DNA of 64,000 nt from Gemmatimonadota bacterium (lineage in GTDB: Bacteria > Gemmatimonadota > Gemmatimonadetes > Gemmatimonadales > GWC2-71-9). The notes under the pieces were generated by a model. That model worked only from the letters and a program-made list of their open reading frames with translations. It had not been told where the DNA came from and made no database searches. Below are positions 53,554-60,384 of the stretch, piece after piece (within the stretch, counting starts at the first letter, position 1; each line of letters opens with the position of its first letter). The translations under genes were made by a program, and so were the position numbers. The stretch spans positions 644,485 through 708,484 of the forward strand of contig JAZKBR010000002.1 of the NCBI GenBank assembly GCA_040388535.1, read 5' to 3'.

Positions 53554-54987
53554 TCAGCCTGGTCGCGCCGGTCCGCGCCCGCGGCCGCGACCACCACCAC
53601 CACGTGAGCTGCCACCGGTCCCGCCACGAGACGAGCCACCGCTGCTGGTACCACCGCTCGACGCGCCGCCGCCACTTGGCCGGGGCGTGTTGGGCCGAGG
53701 CGCCGACGGCTGCCCGGCCTGCTGCCGCCGCGCTTCCTTGGCCTTGGTGCGCGCACGCGCCTCGGCCTTTTCGGCGCGGATCTTGGCGATCCGTTCGGCC
53801 AACGGCACCTCGAGCTTCCCTTCCACCTTCGCCTTGTAATCGAAATCGGGAAGCGTCACGCGCGGCAGCCGCTTGCCGACGGCCTTCTCGATCCGCCGCA
53901 GATCCTCCTCCTCCTCCGGTGCGACGAAGGTGAAGGCATCACCAGTGGCCTCGGCTCGCGCGGTGCGGCCGACGCGATGGATGTAATCCTCCGGCGCCAC
54001 GGGGACATCGAAGTTCACGACGTGGCCGAGCTCGGAGATGTCGATGCCGCGCGCGACGATATCGGTGGCGACGAGGACACGCGTCTTGCCGTTCTTGAAG
54101 GCCGCAAGCGCGGCAGTGCGCTGCGCCTGCGAACGATTGCCGTGAATGCGGTCGGCCTCGATCCCGTTCTTGACAAGGAACTTGGAGAGCCGGTCGGCAC
54201 GATGCTTGGTGCGCGTGAAGACCAGCGCCTCGTCCATCTCGCCGCGCTTGAGCAGCTCGAGGAAGAGCAGTGACTTGAGGTCCTGCGGCACCGGGTAGAG
54301 CGCCTGGGTGATGCCGACGGCTGGCGTCGACACGCGCTGCAGGTTGATGGTCGCCGGGTTGATCAGCATCTCGCGCGTCAGTTGCGCGATCGGCGGCGGC
54401 ATCGTGGCGGAGAAGAAGAGGGTCTGCCGCTTGGCCGGGATGTGCTTCAGCACGCGCCGGATATCGGGCAGGAAGCCCATGTCGAGCATCCGGTCGGCTT
54501 CGTCGAGGACCAGATATTCAATCCCCGGAAGCTTGGCGTAGGAGGCGCGGAAGTGGTCGAGGAGGCGTCCCGGTGTGGCAATGATGACGTCGACTCCGGC
54601 ACGAAACGCATGTTCCTGCGGACCCATGCCGACACCACCGTAGACGGCGGCGGCAGTGATGGGGGTGTGGACCGCGAACGAGTTGAGATCCTCAAGGATC
54701 TGGGCAGCGAGCTCACGCGTGGGCGTCAGGACCAGGGCCCGGGTGGTGCGCCGGGGCTTGTCGATGAGCTGGTGCAGGATCGGGAGCAGGAAGGCAGCGG
54801 TCTTGCCGGAGCCGGTCATGGCACAGGCGAGGACGTCACGGCCGGCCATCGCTTGCGGGATGGCTTCGGCCTGGATCGGCGTGGGGCGAGTAAATCCGAG
54901 CTCTTTCAGCCCCTTGAGGAGGGACGGGTTGAGCTTGAGGTTCGAGAACGGCAGGGAAGGATCCTTGAAGCGAGAAAAGTCAGTCAG
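53554..54987 (-). CDS. DEAD-box RNA helicase (RhlE-like), apparent CTG start
   Basis: A protein of about 477 residues with all DEAD motifs: Q motif GFTRPTPIQ, Walker A MTGSGKT, PTRELAAQI, LDEADRMLDMGF, SATM, and HRVGRTARAEATGD, then a basic, Gly/Arg-rich tail (GGGASSGGTSSGG) for RNA contact. The first ATG (54849) starts just before Walker A, which would delete the Q motif. The frame continues upstream with no in-frame ATG, GTG or TTG before a TAG at 55131. CTG 54987 (LTDFSRFKDPS) is the best start. No ribosome-binding site is seen. Confidence 0.85.
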   Translation of the reverse strand: MTDFSRFKDPSLPFSNLKLNPSLLKGLKELGFTRPTPIQAEAIPQAMAGRDVLACAMTGSGKTAAFLLPILHQLIDKPRRTTRALVLTPTRELAAQILEDLNSFAVHTPITAAAVYGGVGMGPQEHAFRAGVDVIIATPGRLLDHFRASYAKLPGIEYLVLDEADRMLDMGFLPDIRRVLKHIPAKRQTLFFSATMPPPIAQLTREMLINPATINLQRVSTPAVGITQALYPVPQDLKSLLFLELLKRGEMDEALVFTRTKHRADRLSKFLVKNGIEADRIHGNRSQAQRTAALAAFKNGKTRVLVATDIVARGIDISELGHVVNFDVPVAPEDYIHRVGRTARAEATGDAFTFVAPEEEEDLRRIEKAVGKRLPRVTLPDFDYKAKVEGKLEVPLAERIAKIRAEKAEARARTKAKEARRQQAGQPSAPRPNTPRPSGGGASSGGTSSGGSSRGGTGGSSRGGGGRGRGRGPARPG

Positions 54988-55019
54988 AGTCGTATAGATG
55001 GGGAAGATAAGCGGCGGAC

Positions 55020-55076
55020 GAGAAGCGAGAAGCGAGAAGGGGGAAGCGGGAAGGGGGAAGGGAGAAGGGAGAAGGG
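55020..55076. repeat. Heptamer array F, interrupted by a transposon
   Basis: Eight 7-base units: GAGAAGC, GAGAAGC, GAGAAGG, GGGAAGC, GGGAAGG, GGGAAGG, GAGAAGG, GAGAAGG, then G. The array stops where the transposon begins and resumes at its other end as GAGAAGGGAGAGGATGG. It lies upstream of the DEAD-box gene. Confidence 0.85.
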
Positions 55077-55093
55077 GGTACTGGTACAGTTTG
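55077..55093 (+). repeat. Left terminal inverted repeat of the transposon
   Basis: GGTACTGGTACAGTTTG, a perfect match to the reverse complement of 58568-58584. The next base inward does not match, nor the next outward. Confidence 0.9.
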
Positions 55094-55140
55094 ACGAAAT
55101 GGCGCCGTTGCTGACGATTCGCGTGGTGCTATGTTCTGTC

Positions 55141-55359
55141 ATGCCCAAACGTCGTACAACGCCAGCCCGCCCGACCGACGTAAATGAGCTAGCCCGTCGC
55201 ATCGTAGCGATCTCGACCGGCGAGGAGTCGGACGAGTCGCCAACGGTGGACCAGAAGGCCGTCAAGCGGGGGGAGGCGCGGTCGGCCAAGCTGACGCCGG
55301 AGGAGCGGAAAGCCATCGCCAAGAAGGCCGCTGACGCCCGATGGCACGATAAAGGCTAG
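55141..55359 (+). CDS. Small passenger protein with KAADARW C-terminal motif
   Basis: The 72-residue, highly charged product starts at ATG 55141. It opens DVNELARRIVAISTGE and ends RSAKLTPEERKAIAKKAADARWHDKG. I recall proteins with this pattern, sometimes with KGG-like repeats, scattered through soil bacteria, without known function; basic C-termini suggest nucleic-acid contact. It lies 48 bases inside the left transposon end, transcribed inward, with a hairpin after its stop. A role in transposition is possible but not shown. Confidence 0.65.
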   Translation: MPKRRTTPARPTDVNELARRIVAISTGEESDESPTVDQKAVKRGEARSAKLTPEERKAIAKKAADARWHDKG

Positions 55360-55368
55360 AAACACCAA

Positions 55369-55392
55369 GGGCGCCCCCGCGAGGAGGCGCCC
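55369..55392 (+). terminator. Hairpin after the first passenger gene
   Basis: GGGCGCC (55369-55375) pairs with GGCGCCC (55386-55392). It begins 10 bases after the stop at 55359; no strong T-run follows. Confidence 0.4.
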
Positions 55393-55468
55393 GAGGCGCT
55401 AAGGGCGCTAGCTAACTACTTTTTGCATGTACCACCTCCCACGGGGCTTCCCGCTCTGTTGGGGTTCC

Positions 55469-55513
55469 CGAACGGCCAGAGGACCTTTCCACGGGTCTCC
55501 CTCTGGCCGTTCG
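55469..55513 (-). terminator. Perfect 14-bp hairpin after the second passenger gene
   Basis: CGAACGGCCAGAGG (55469-55482) and its reverse complement (55500-55513) flank a 17-base loop. It lies directly beyond the minus-strand stop at 55515, so it probably ends that transcript; no T-run. Confidence 0.6.
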
Positions 55514-55514
55514 T

Positions 55515-56081
55515 CTATTCGTCGTCGCCCAGCACCTCGCTCAAGGTTGGCTTCGCCTTCTTCGGCTTGCCGGGAAGTGGTACGGTGGCCTTCTTCCCGG
55601 TGACCGGCTTCGACGGGGCCGGGGCCTTCTTGGGCGCCGCCGCCGATCCGGAATTGGGATACCAGGACATCAGACCCCACATCCCCCGCCGCACCTGCTT
55701 GATCTGCCGATTCTTGCTGAGGCGCTTCAGGGCCTCGCGCACGTTGTTGTAAGCCTTGGCCGCGTCATGTTCACGGCCACCTTCAACAAAGGCGCGGGCC
55801 ATGTCCTGAGGCCCCTGCGGGTTGCCCTTGCCCATCTTGTCGAGGTAGGCCCGGACCGCGTCGGTTGCACTCATGCCGACGAACTCATCTGGGGCGATCT
55901 TCTTGCTCCCGCCTCCGGAGGAGGACCGCTTTACGGGTCCGGCAGGCTCCCCGAACTCGTCGTCGTCCTCAAACCCATCGCCTTCGCCAAGGATGGCCTC
56001 GGCGGCAGCGATCAGTTTCCCGATCTTGGCGTACTGGTCGCGCCACTGCGCCAGATTCTCGGCCAGATCATCGTGGTTCAT
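55515..56081 (-). CDS. Passenger protein with predicted DNA-binding segment
   Basis: The 188-residue product begins MNHDDLAENLAQWRDQYAKIGKLIAAAEAIL (coiled-coil-like helix), followed by an acidic linker. A compact helical segment (ATDAVRAYLDKMGKGNPQGPQDMARAFVEGG, then NNVREALKRLSKNRQIKQVRRGMWGL) has the layout of a winged helix. The tail is Lys/Pro-rich (KKAPAPSKPVTGKK). I do not recognise a family. It is transcribed toward the left end, with a GGGAG site before its start and a hairpin after its stop. It could regulate the transposon; that is inference. Confidence 0.6.
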   Translation of the reverse strand: MNHDDLAENLAQWRDQYAKIGKLIAAAEAILGEGDGFEDDDEFGEPAGPVKRSSSGGGSKKIAPDEFVGMSATDAVRAYLDKMGKGNPQGPQDMARAFVEGGREHDAAKAYNNVREALKRLSKNRQIKQVRRGMWGLMSWYPNSGSAAAPKKAPAPSKPVTGKKATVPLPGKPKKAKPTLSEVLGDDE

Positions 56082-56401
56082 GGTGATCTACTCCCTCGGG
56101 CCAAACGTGGTTAGCTTACTGCCGTTGCCAGAGATGGCAGCGACGAGGAGAGCGGCAAACCAGCGCCGCCTACGGTTTCATATCAGTACCCTCCTCTCTG
56201 ATTTCACGAAGGCTCTGGGCTTCCCTCGAAAAGACGCCCCGGAGCCTTCGTGCGTTGTACCCTTGAGTACCAATCAAGCGAAGCGCCCCCATCGCCGCAA
56301 GTCCCCCGTCTTCGACCGCCCCCAAACCGCCCCCAAGTGGTCCATTGACTTTGGGTAAACCATCAAGCATATTAGTTCAGTTACAATAACTGAGCGAGAC
56401 C
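56082..56401. promoter_or_regulatory. Divergent intergenic region of the transposon with two hairpins
   Basis: It separates the minus-strand passenger gene from the transposase. At 56205-56219 and 56238-56252 lies a 15-bp stem with one mismatch (a G-U pair in RNA), beginning CACGAAGGCTC. At 56377-56393 TCAGTTA-CAA-TAACTGA is a small symmetric site 9 bases before the transposase ATG, a possible operator. No minimal IS end is found here. Confidence 0.5.
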
Positions 56402-57247
56402 ATGAACCGCCTGTCCACTGCCCGCCGAACCCAGATCCTTGCCGCCCTCTGCGAAGGGGCGTCAGTCAATGCGACTGCCCGTCAGACCGGCGCGAGCAAG
56501 GTCACGATTTTGAAGCTCTTGGCCGAGATCGGAGAGGCGTGCCTGGAGTACCAGCGGGCAACGTTCGTCAACCTGAATTGCAAGGTGATTCAGTGTGACG
56601 AGATCTGGTCGTTCGTTCACTGCAAGCAGGCGAACGTGCCAGATGACGAGAAGGGTCGTGGCCGTGGCGATGCGTGGATCTGGGTGGCGTTGGACTCCGA
56701 GTCGAAGCTGGTGCCGTGCTGGCACATCGGAGCGCGGGATGCGGCGGCGGCCGCCTATTTCATGGAGGACCTTGCGTCGCGCTTGTCGCATCGGGTTCAG
56801 CTGACGACCGATGGTTTCCGGAAGTATCTCCGGGCTGTCGAAGGCGCGTTCGGTTGGGGCCAGATCGACTACGCGATGCTCCAAAAGATCTACGGCCCCG
56901 CTATCACCGGCACTCACCGCTACTCACCGGCGGCGGTTGTCGGCGCCCGTGCGGAGCGCATCATGGGAAACCCCGACGCGGAACTCGTCAGCACTAGCCA
57001 TGTTGAGCGCCAGAATCTGACCATGCGGATGAACGTGCGTCGGCTGACGCGCCTCACCAACGGCCATAGCAAGAAGATCGAGAACCACGGCCACGCTATC
57101 GCCCTACACTACATGTACTACAACTTCTGCCGGAAGCATGAGACACTGACCAAGGCCAAGGGCGGGATACACACAACGCCAGCGATGGCGGCTGGCGTTG
57201 CAGATCACGTATGGAAGCTGGAAGAGGTGGTGGGTTTGCTGGGGTAA
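56402..57247 (+). CDS. IS1-family DDE transposase, single-frame
   Basis: The 281-residue product starts at ATG 56402. The N-terminal helix-turn-helix (about 8-40: LAALCEGASVNATARQTGASKVTILKLL) corresponds to IS1 InsA. The catalytic core follows in the same frame, with Asp in QCDEIWSFV, the second Asp in TTDGFRKYL and Glu in SHVERQNLTMRM. No frameshift is needed, unlike IS1 InsA-InsB. The HYMYYNFCRKHETL C-terminus is typical. The TIRs of the surrounding element lie about 1.3 kb away on each side, so it seems to move the whole 3.5-kb unit. Confidence 0.9.
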   Translation: MNRLSTARRTQILAALCEGASVNATARQTGASKVTILKLLAEIGEACLEYQRATFVNLNCKVIQCDEIWSFVHCKQANVPDDEKGRGRGDAWIWVALDSESKLVPCWHIGARDAAAAAYFMEDLASRLSHRVQLTTDGFRKYLRAVEGAFGWGQIDYAMLQKIYGPAITGTHRYSPAAVVGARAERIMGNPDAELVSTSHVERQNLTMRMNVRRLTRLTNGHSKKIENHGHAIALHYMYYNFCRKHETLTKAKGGIHTTPAMAAGVADHVWKLEEVVGLLG

Positions 57248-57251
57248 CCGC

Positions 57252-57851
57252 CTAGTCTTTCTTGGACCGTTTCTTCCCCTTCTCTTTTAGGATCGGTCCC
57301 AGCGGCAGGGCTTCGTCGAACTCTTCGGCCACCCCAATTTCGGTTTGCTTGAATATGTCGTATCGCATACTGAGGTTTTCGGGTGGTTCTTCCTGGTTCT
57401 GGACGTATTTCCGAATGACTTTTTGCGCCTGCCGCTCCCCTTTGTTCGCGACAAACTTGTATTTCATATACCACTGAACCTTATCAACGTGCGAGTCTAG
57501 GGTGATGTACCGACACCCCACACTGCCCGCGATATTTCGCCCGATCCCCACGACGTAGTCGAGAAGCGCCTCCCCGATACCCTGCCGAACCTGGGATGCG
57601 CAGACGGCCAACCGAGCCAGTTTCAGGGCAGGCGCGGAGGGGTAGTGAACGTCTTTGGGTCGTTCCTTGAATTGGAGTCTGATCGAGTCGGCCAGCAGGG
57701 AGAAGTACCCAACGAGGCGGCCCTCGTACCAGACCAGGTAGGTCTGGGTCACATTGGCCCTCATATCCCGCTCAGCATCTTCGGCGAGATATTCGTTCAT
57801 ATCGGCTTTTTCACAAGCAAAGCCCTCCGGGACAACAAACCCGGAGGGCAA
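57252..57851 (-). CDS. GNAT-family acetyltransferase (passenger gene)
   Basis: The product has about 199 residues. Motif A of GNAT proteins is seen as LARLAVCASQVRQGIGEALLDYV (acetyl-CoA loop Q/RxxGxG/A). EGFACEKADMNEYLAEDA before it resembles the N-terminal pattern of TacT-like toxins, but the tail is extended and basic (KEKGKKRSKKD). The start is unclear: TTG 57851, or an upstream CTG 57887, 2 bases after the stop of the preceding gene. The frame upstream (FDRLDIQLLPSGF) looks coding. Transcribed with the 56-residue gene. Substrate unknown. Confidence 0.75.
   Translation of the reverse strand: MPSGFVVPEGFACEKADMNEYLAEDAERDMRANVTQTYLVWYEGRLVGYFSLLADSIRLQFKERPKDVHYPSAPALKLARLAVCASQVRQGIGEALLDYVVGIGRNIAGSVGCRYITLDSHVDKVQWYMKYKFVANKGERQAQKVIRKYVQNQEEPPENLSMRYDIFKQTEIGVAEEFDEALPLGPILKEKGKKRSKKD
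57822..57849 (-). repeat. Hairpin at the 5' end of the GNAT gene
   Basis: GCCCTCCGGG (57822-57831) pairs with CCCGGAGGGC (57840-57849) around 8 bases, followed on the transcript by CTTTGCTT. It lies in the first codons. It could act as an attenuator, or be chance coding symmetry (PSGFVVPEGF). Confidence 0.45.
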
Positions 57852-57888
57852 TAATTGAATATCCAGCCGATCGAAGTCGATCGCCAGA

Positions 57889-58059
57889 CTAGACCCGCTT
57901 GGACGAATTGCGGTCGTTAATCAGCTTGAAAAGACGGTCGGCGCGGTCAATCTGCCGAATACGCTGTTCGGTGTCCGGCGTGCCCCGCCGCAGTTCATTC
58001 TGGATTTTTGTGGCCTGCTTCCCCTTAACCGCTGGGGTAGGCGTCAGTGGCTTTGCCAT
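57889..58059 (-). CDS. 56-residue basic passenger protein
   Basis: ATG 58059 to TAG 57889 with an excellent AAGGAG ribosome-binding site 7 bases upstream. The product, MAKPLTPTPAVKGKQ then helical RRGTPDTEQRIRQIDRADRLFKLINDR, is basic. It lies directly before the GNAT gene in the same direction. The place suggests an antitoxin for a TacT-like GNAT toxin, but it has no ribbon-helix-helix (DUF1778) pattern, so this is not claimed. Confidence 0.6.
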   Translation of the reverse strand: MAKPLTPTPAVKGKQATKIQNELRRGTPDTEQRIRQIDRADRLFKLINDRNSSKRV

Positions 58060-58567
58060 ATCGTTCTCCTTTCTAAGTCCAGCGCGGGGAAACCGAATAA
58101 TCCCCGAAATACTACGTGTGTCGTTTTGTTGACCTGTGTCACAAAGTGTTGTGCTAGCGACACGCTAGCGGCCTGCTAGCACAGTACGCGTAACTAGCTA
58201 AACCCTTGCGTTACAGGGACTTAGGCAATTACCAGTTTTGACTTTTCCATATCCTGAAAAACTGACTCGCAAGAATTGGGCGAATATTCCCCGAATTCTG
58301 AGAAAATTGATCAATTCTTTGTCACGTCACTCCTAACGGGTGACGAGTGGGCAACGTTCCTAGTGACACACGCCGACGTGACGTTACGTGACTAATTGTT
58401 TATTCGTCACGAATAGTAACTTTCGGCTGGAAATTGGAAAACCAAAGAATTGAATAAATCCCGCTAGGAAAGTGATTCAATGTTGAATCGCTTTATTGCG
58501 CCATAACATTTCGGAGCATCGCAATTACCTAACCCCCACCGTGCCACGGCATTACAGGCCGATTGCC
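58060..58567. other. AT-richer noncoding end of the transposon
   Basis: No gene is supported. The composition is markedly AT-richer than the chromosome around it. It holds three GCTAGC sites (58153-58158, 58164-58169, 58175-58180; the outer two extend as GTGCTAGC and GCTAGCAC, inverted) and a cluster of seven GTCAC/GTGAC boxes (58321-58410). The promoter for the minus-strand 56-residue gene should be here. Confidence 0.6.
58321..58410. repeat. Cluster of seven GTCAC/GTGAC boxes
   Basis: GTCAC at 58321, 58326 and 58406; GTGAC at 58340, 58363, 58378 and 58388 (start positions). Seven copies in 90 bases is dense for a 5-mer pair. It resembles an iteron or operator array and lies 158 bases inside the right end. 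Confidence 0.65.
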
Positions 58568-58584
58568 CAAACTGTACCAGTACC
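58568..58584 (-). repeat. Right terminal inverted repeat of the transposon
   Basis: CAAACTGTACCAGTACC, the inverted copy of the left end. The eight bases that follow (58585-58592, GAGAAGGG) repeat the eight that precede the left end. Confidence 0.9.
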
Positions 58585-58686
58585 GAGAAGGGAGAGGATG
58601 GGGCCGGGGGGATGGGCCCGCGCTAGATTCCCGGCTCACTCGTCATACTGCGCCACTTCAGGACCCTGACCCCCGGGGGTGATTTT

Positions 58687-59148
58687 CTGACTCGTATCCA
58701 TCTGCTTGCTACGGCCGGGCTGCTCATCGTGGCTCCAAGGTTGGCCGCCCAGGCTTCCGGGTGCCGGAGCTTCACCCCGGACACGTCGGCGTCGGGCTCC
58801 AGTGTTGTCGCTCCTCGGTATATCCGTGGCCCGATGCCCCGGTATCCCGCCGGCATGCTCAACAAGAACACCCCGGGATATGCCCTGCTTCAATTCGTCG
58901 TGAATTGCAGTGGCCAGGTCGATTCGGCCTCGGTGGTGGTGCTTGGTGCCACCGACTCCCTGTTCGCTGCGCCGGCCGTCGCGTCAACCCTCGGTACCCG
59001 GTTTGCTCCGGCGACGGTCGATGGCCAGCGCGTCGCGATGCGGATCGAGCAACGCATCAGTTTCAAGACCGCGATCGGGTCGCTGGGTGGGCGTGCGCTG
59101 CCGTGGTGGACACCGCAGTGCCCGCCGGGCGGGTGCGTCCGCCCATGA
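58687..59148 (+). CDS. Exported TonB-C-terminal-like protein, apparent CTG start
   Basis: About 153 residues if translation begins at CTG 58687, which gives a good signal peptide (LTRIHLLATAGLLIVAPRLAAQA). GTG 58729 would cut the hydrophobic core in two. The mature domain has the TonB-C pattern (PMPRYPAGMLNKNTPG; LLQFVVNCSGQVDSASVVV). A Cys pair and a Cys-rich tail (PQCPPGGC) suggest an oxidising compartment. It is a secreted domain without the TonB transmembrane anchor. GGGGGTGAT precedes the CTG. The next gene overlaps it by ATGA and has two similar domains. Confidence 0.7.
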   Translation: MTRIHLLATAGLLIVAPRLAAQASGCRSFTPDTSASGSSVVAPRYIRGPMPRYPAGMLNKNTPGYALLQFVVNCSGQVDSASVVVLGATDSLFAAPAVASTLGTRFAPATVDGQRVAMRIEQRISFKTAIGSLGGRALPWWTPQCPPGGCVRP

Positions 59149-60017
59149 GGTTCGCTCCTGGATGGTTGACACTCTGCTTCGTCGGTGTGGCGGTTCCGCT
59201 CGCGGCGCAATCGACGTCGTGCCGCCTCATCAATCAGGACGACAGCGTTACGACCGAGTCGGCGAGCGCGAAGCCGCCGACGTACCTGCAGGGACCAGTG
59301 CCCGCGATGCCGCAGAATGGCAGGCTCCGGGCTGTCGGCGGAAAGGTCGAGCTGAGCTTCGTGGTTGGGTGCGACGGCAGGGTTGACTCGGCCTCGATCG
59401 TGGTGAACAGCGCGTCCGATAGCGCTTTCATCGCACCAGCGCTGCTTGCGATGGCGAAGACGGAATTTGTCCCGGCAACTTCCAATGGCAAGAAGGTCGC
59501 GATGCGCGTGTTGCAGCGCGTCACCTTTGCGGCTGCCGGGTATCACACGCGCGATGGCACGGCGGTATCGCTGGCGCAGGCGGACAGCCTGCTGAACTAC
59601 AGTGTGCCGGGCTGTCCTCTCATTCCCTACGACAGCGCGCAACGAGTGCCTCCGCCGGGAGTGACACCGGTGCAGTATCTACGTGGCAGCGCACCGACCT
59701 ACCCACCACAGCTGAAGCGTCGCATGATTTCCGGAAGGGTCGCGATGCTGTTCGTGGTACGCTGCGACGGCCGAGTTGAGCCCAGTTCGATTCTCATCAC
59801 CAGTTTCAGCGATCCGGCGTTTGTGCAACCTTCCATCCGGGCAATCGAGGAGTCGGTTTTTTCCCCGGCGACGCTCAATGGCATTCCTGCGGCCCAGGTT
59901 GTAAATCAAGCCGTGAGTTACCGCCTCGCCGGAGGCTCGGCTCCAGAGCAGTCTACGCCCGGGCCCTGGTGGGCGTCGCAGTGCCAGAACAATGTCTGCC
60001 GTTCTCCGCGACCCTGA
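59145..60017 (+). CDS. Exported protein with two TonB-C-like domains
   Basis: The 290-residue product has a signal peptide ending LAAQ. Two TonB-C-like units follow: YLQGPVPAMPQNGRLRAVGG with VELSFVVGCDGRVDSASIVV, and YLRGSAPTYPPQLKRRMISG with VAMLFVVRCDGRVEPSSILI. The tail repeats the Cys pair seen in the upstream gene (WWASQCQNNVCRSP). It overlaps that gene by 4 bases and probably arose from it by duplication. No transmembrane anchor. Function unknown; energy transduction is unlikely without an anchor. Confidence 0.78.
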   Translation: MRFAPGWLTLCFVGVAVPLAAQSTSCRLINQDDSVTTESASAKPPTYLQGPVPAMPQNGRLRAVGGKVELSFVVGCDGRVDSASIVVNSASDSAFIAPALLAMAKTEFVPATSNGKKVAMRVLQRVTFAAAGYHTRDGTAVSLAQADSLLNYSVPGCPLIPYDSAQRVPPPGVTPVQYLRGSAPTYPPQLKRRMISGRVAMLFVVRCDGRVEPSSILITSFSDPAFVQPSIRAIEESVFSPATLNGIPAAQVVNQAVSYRLAGGSAPEQSTPGPWWASQCQNNVCRSPRP

Positions 60018-60072
60018 CTCAGGGCGCTGACATGCACCTCTTTTGTTCGCTACCCGCACCCAGGAGCACCCT

Positions 60073-60384
60073 ATGGGCGCCGCTGCCGCAGCCGTCATCG
60101 TCCGCAAAGAGAAGGAGCTGGTCGCACATCTGCGAGAAGTCGGGGCCACGAGTGCCGAGACGGCGCGGAGTCTCTCGTCGATGCAGGTGAATCAGGAGAG
60201 TTTCGCCTTCCGGCGTTTGCAGCAGCGCGCCGTGGTACGGCAAGCCAGCAGCGGCGGCTGGTATCTCGACGAGCTGAGCTGGGAGGCGGTGCGCGCCATG
60301 CGCCGCCGGATGGCGATGTTGCTGATCACAGTTGTCGTTGTCGGCGGACTCATGGCCTACTTCGCCACGGCGGCGTCACGGTGA
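60073..60384 (+). CDS. Small membrane-anchored protein
   Basis: The 103-residue protein starts at ATG 60073, after CAGGAG. Residues 1-70 have a winged-helix-like pattern (ELVAHLREVGATSAETARSL then FRRLQQRAVVRQASSGGWYLDELSWEAVR). A single helix follows (MLLITVVVVGGLMAYFAT). The layout suggests a membrane-tethered regulator, but no family is recognised. The last 9 bases overlap the convergent gene. Confidence 0.65.
   Translation: MGAAAAAVIVRKEKELVAHLREVGATSAETARSLSSMQVNQESFAFRRLQQRAVVRQASSGGWYLDELSWEAVRAMRRRMAMLLITVVVVGGLMAYFATAASR

Larger units (their letters stand above)
55077..58584. mobile_element. IS1-family-related transposon carrying passenger genes
   Basis: The 3,508-bp segment is bounded by perfect 17-bp terminal inverted repeats, GGTACTGGTACAGTTTG at 55077-55093 and its reverse complement at 58568-58584. 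Each end is flanked by GAGAAGGG (55069-55076 and 58585-58592), an 8-bp target duplication within the size range of IS1-type elements. Inside are a KAADARW small protein gene, a gene for a 188-residue basic protein, an IS1-type DDE transposase, a GNAT acetyltransferase and a 56-residue protein. An AT-richer noncoding end follows. Only the transposase and ends are needed to move, so the others are passengers. The duplicated 8-mer matches the surrounding heptamer array, so its length alone is weak evidence. Confidence 0.85.

Noticed and set aside
55020-55076. CRISPR-like repeat array
   Set aside because: Units are 7 bases without spacers; no cas genes occur in the window.
56340-57260. Minimal IS with ends directly around the transposase
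   Set aside because: No inverted ends were found close to the gene; the true ends are at 55077 and 58584.
57252-58059. Classical TacT-type toxin-antitoxin pair
   Set aside because: The small protein lacks the ribbon-helix-helix expected of DUF1778 antitoxins, so only a gene pair is reported.
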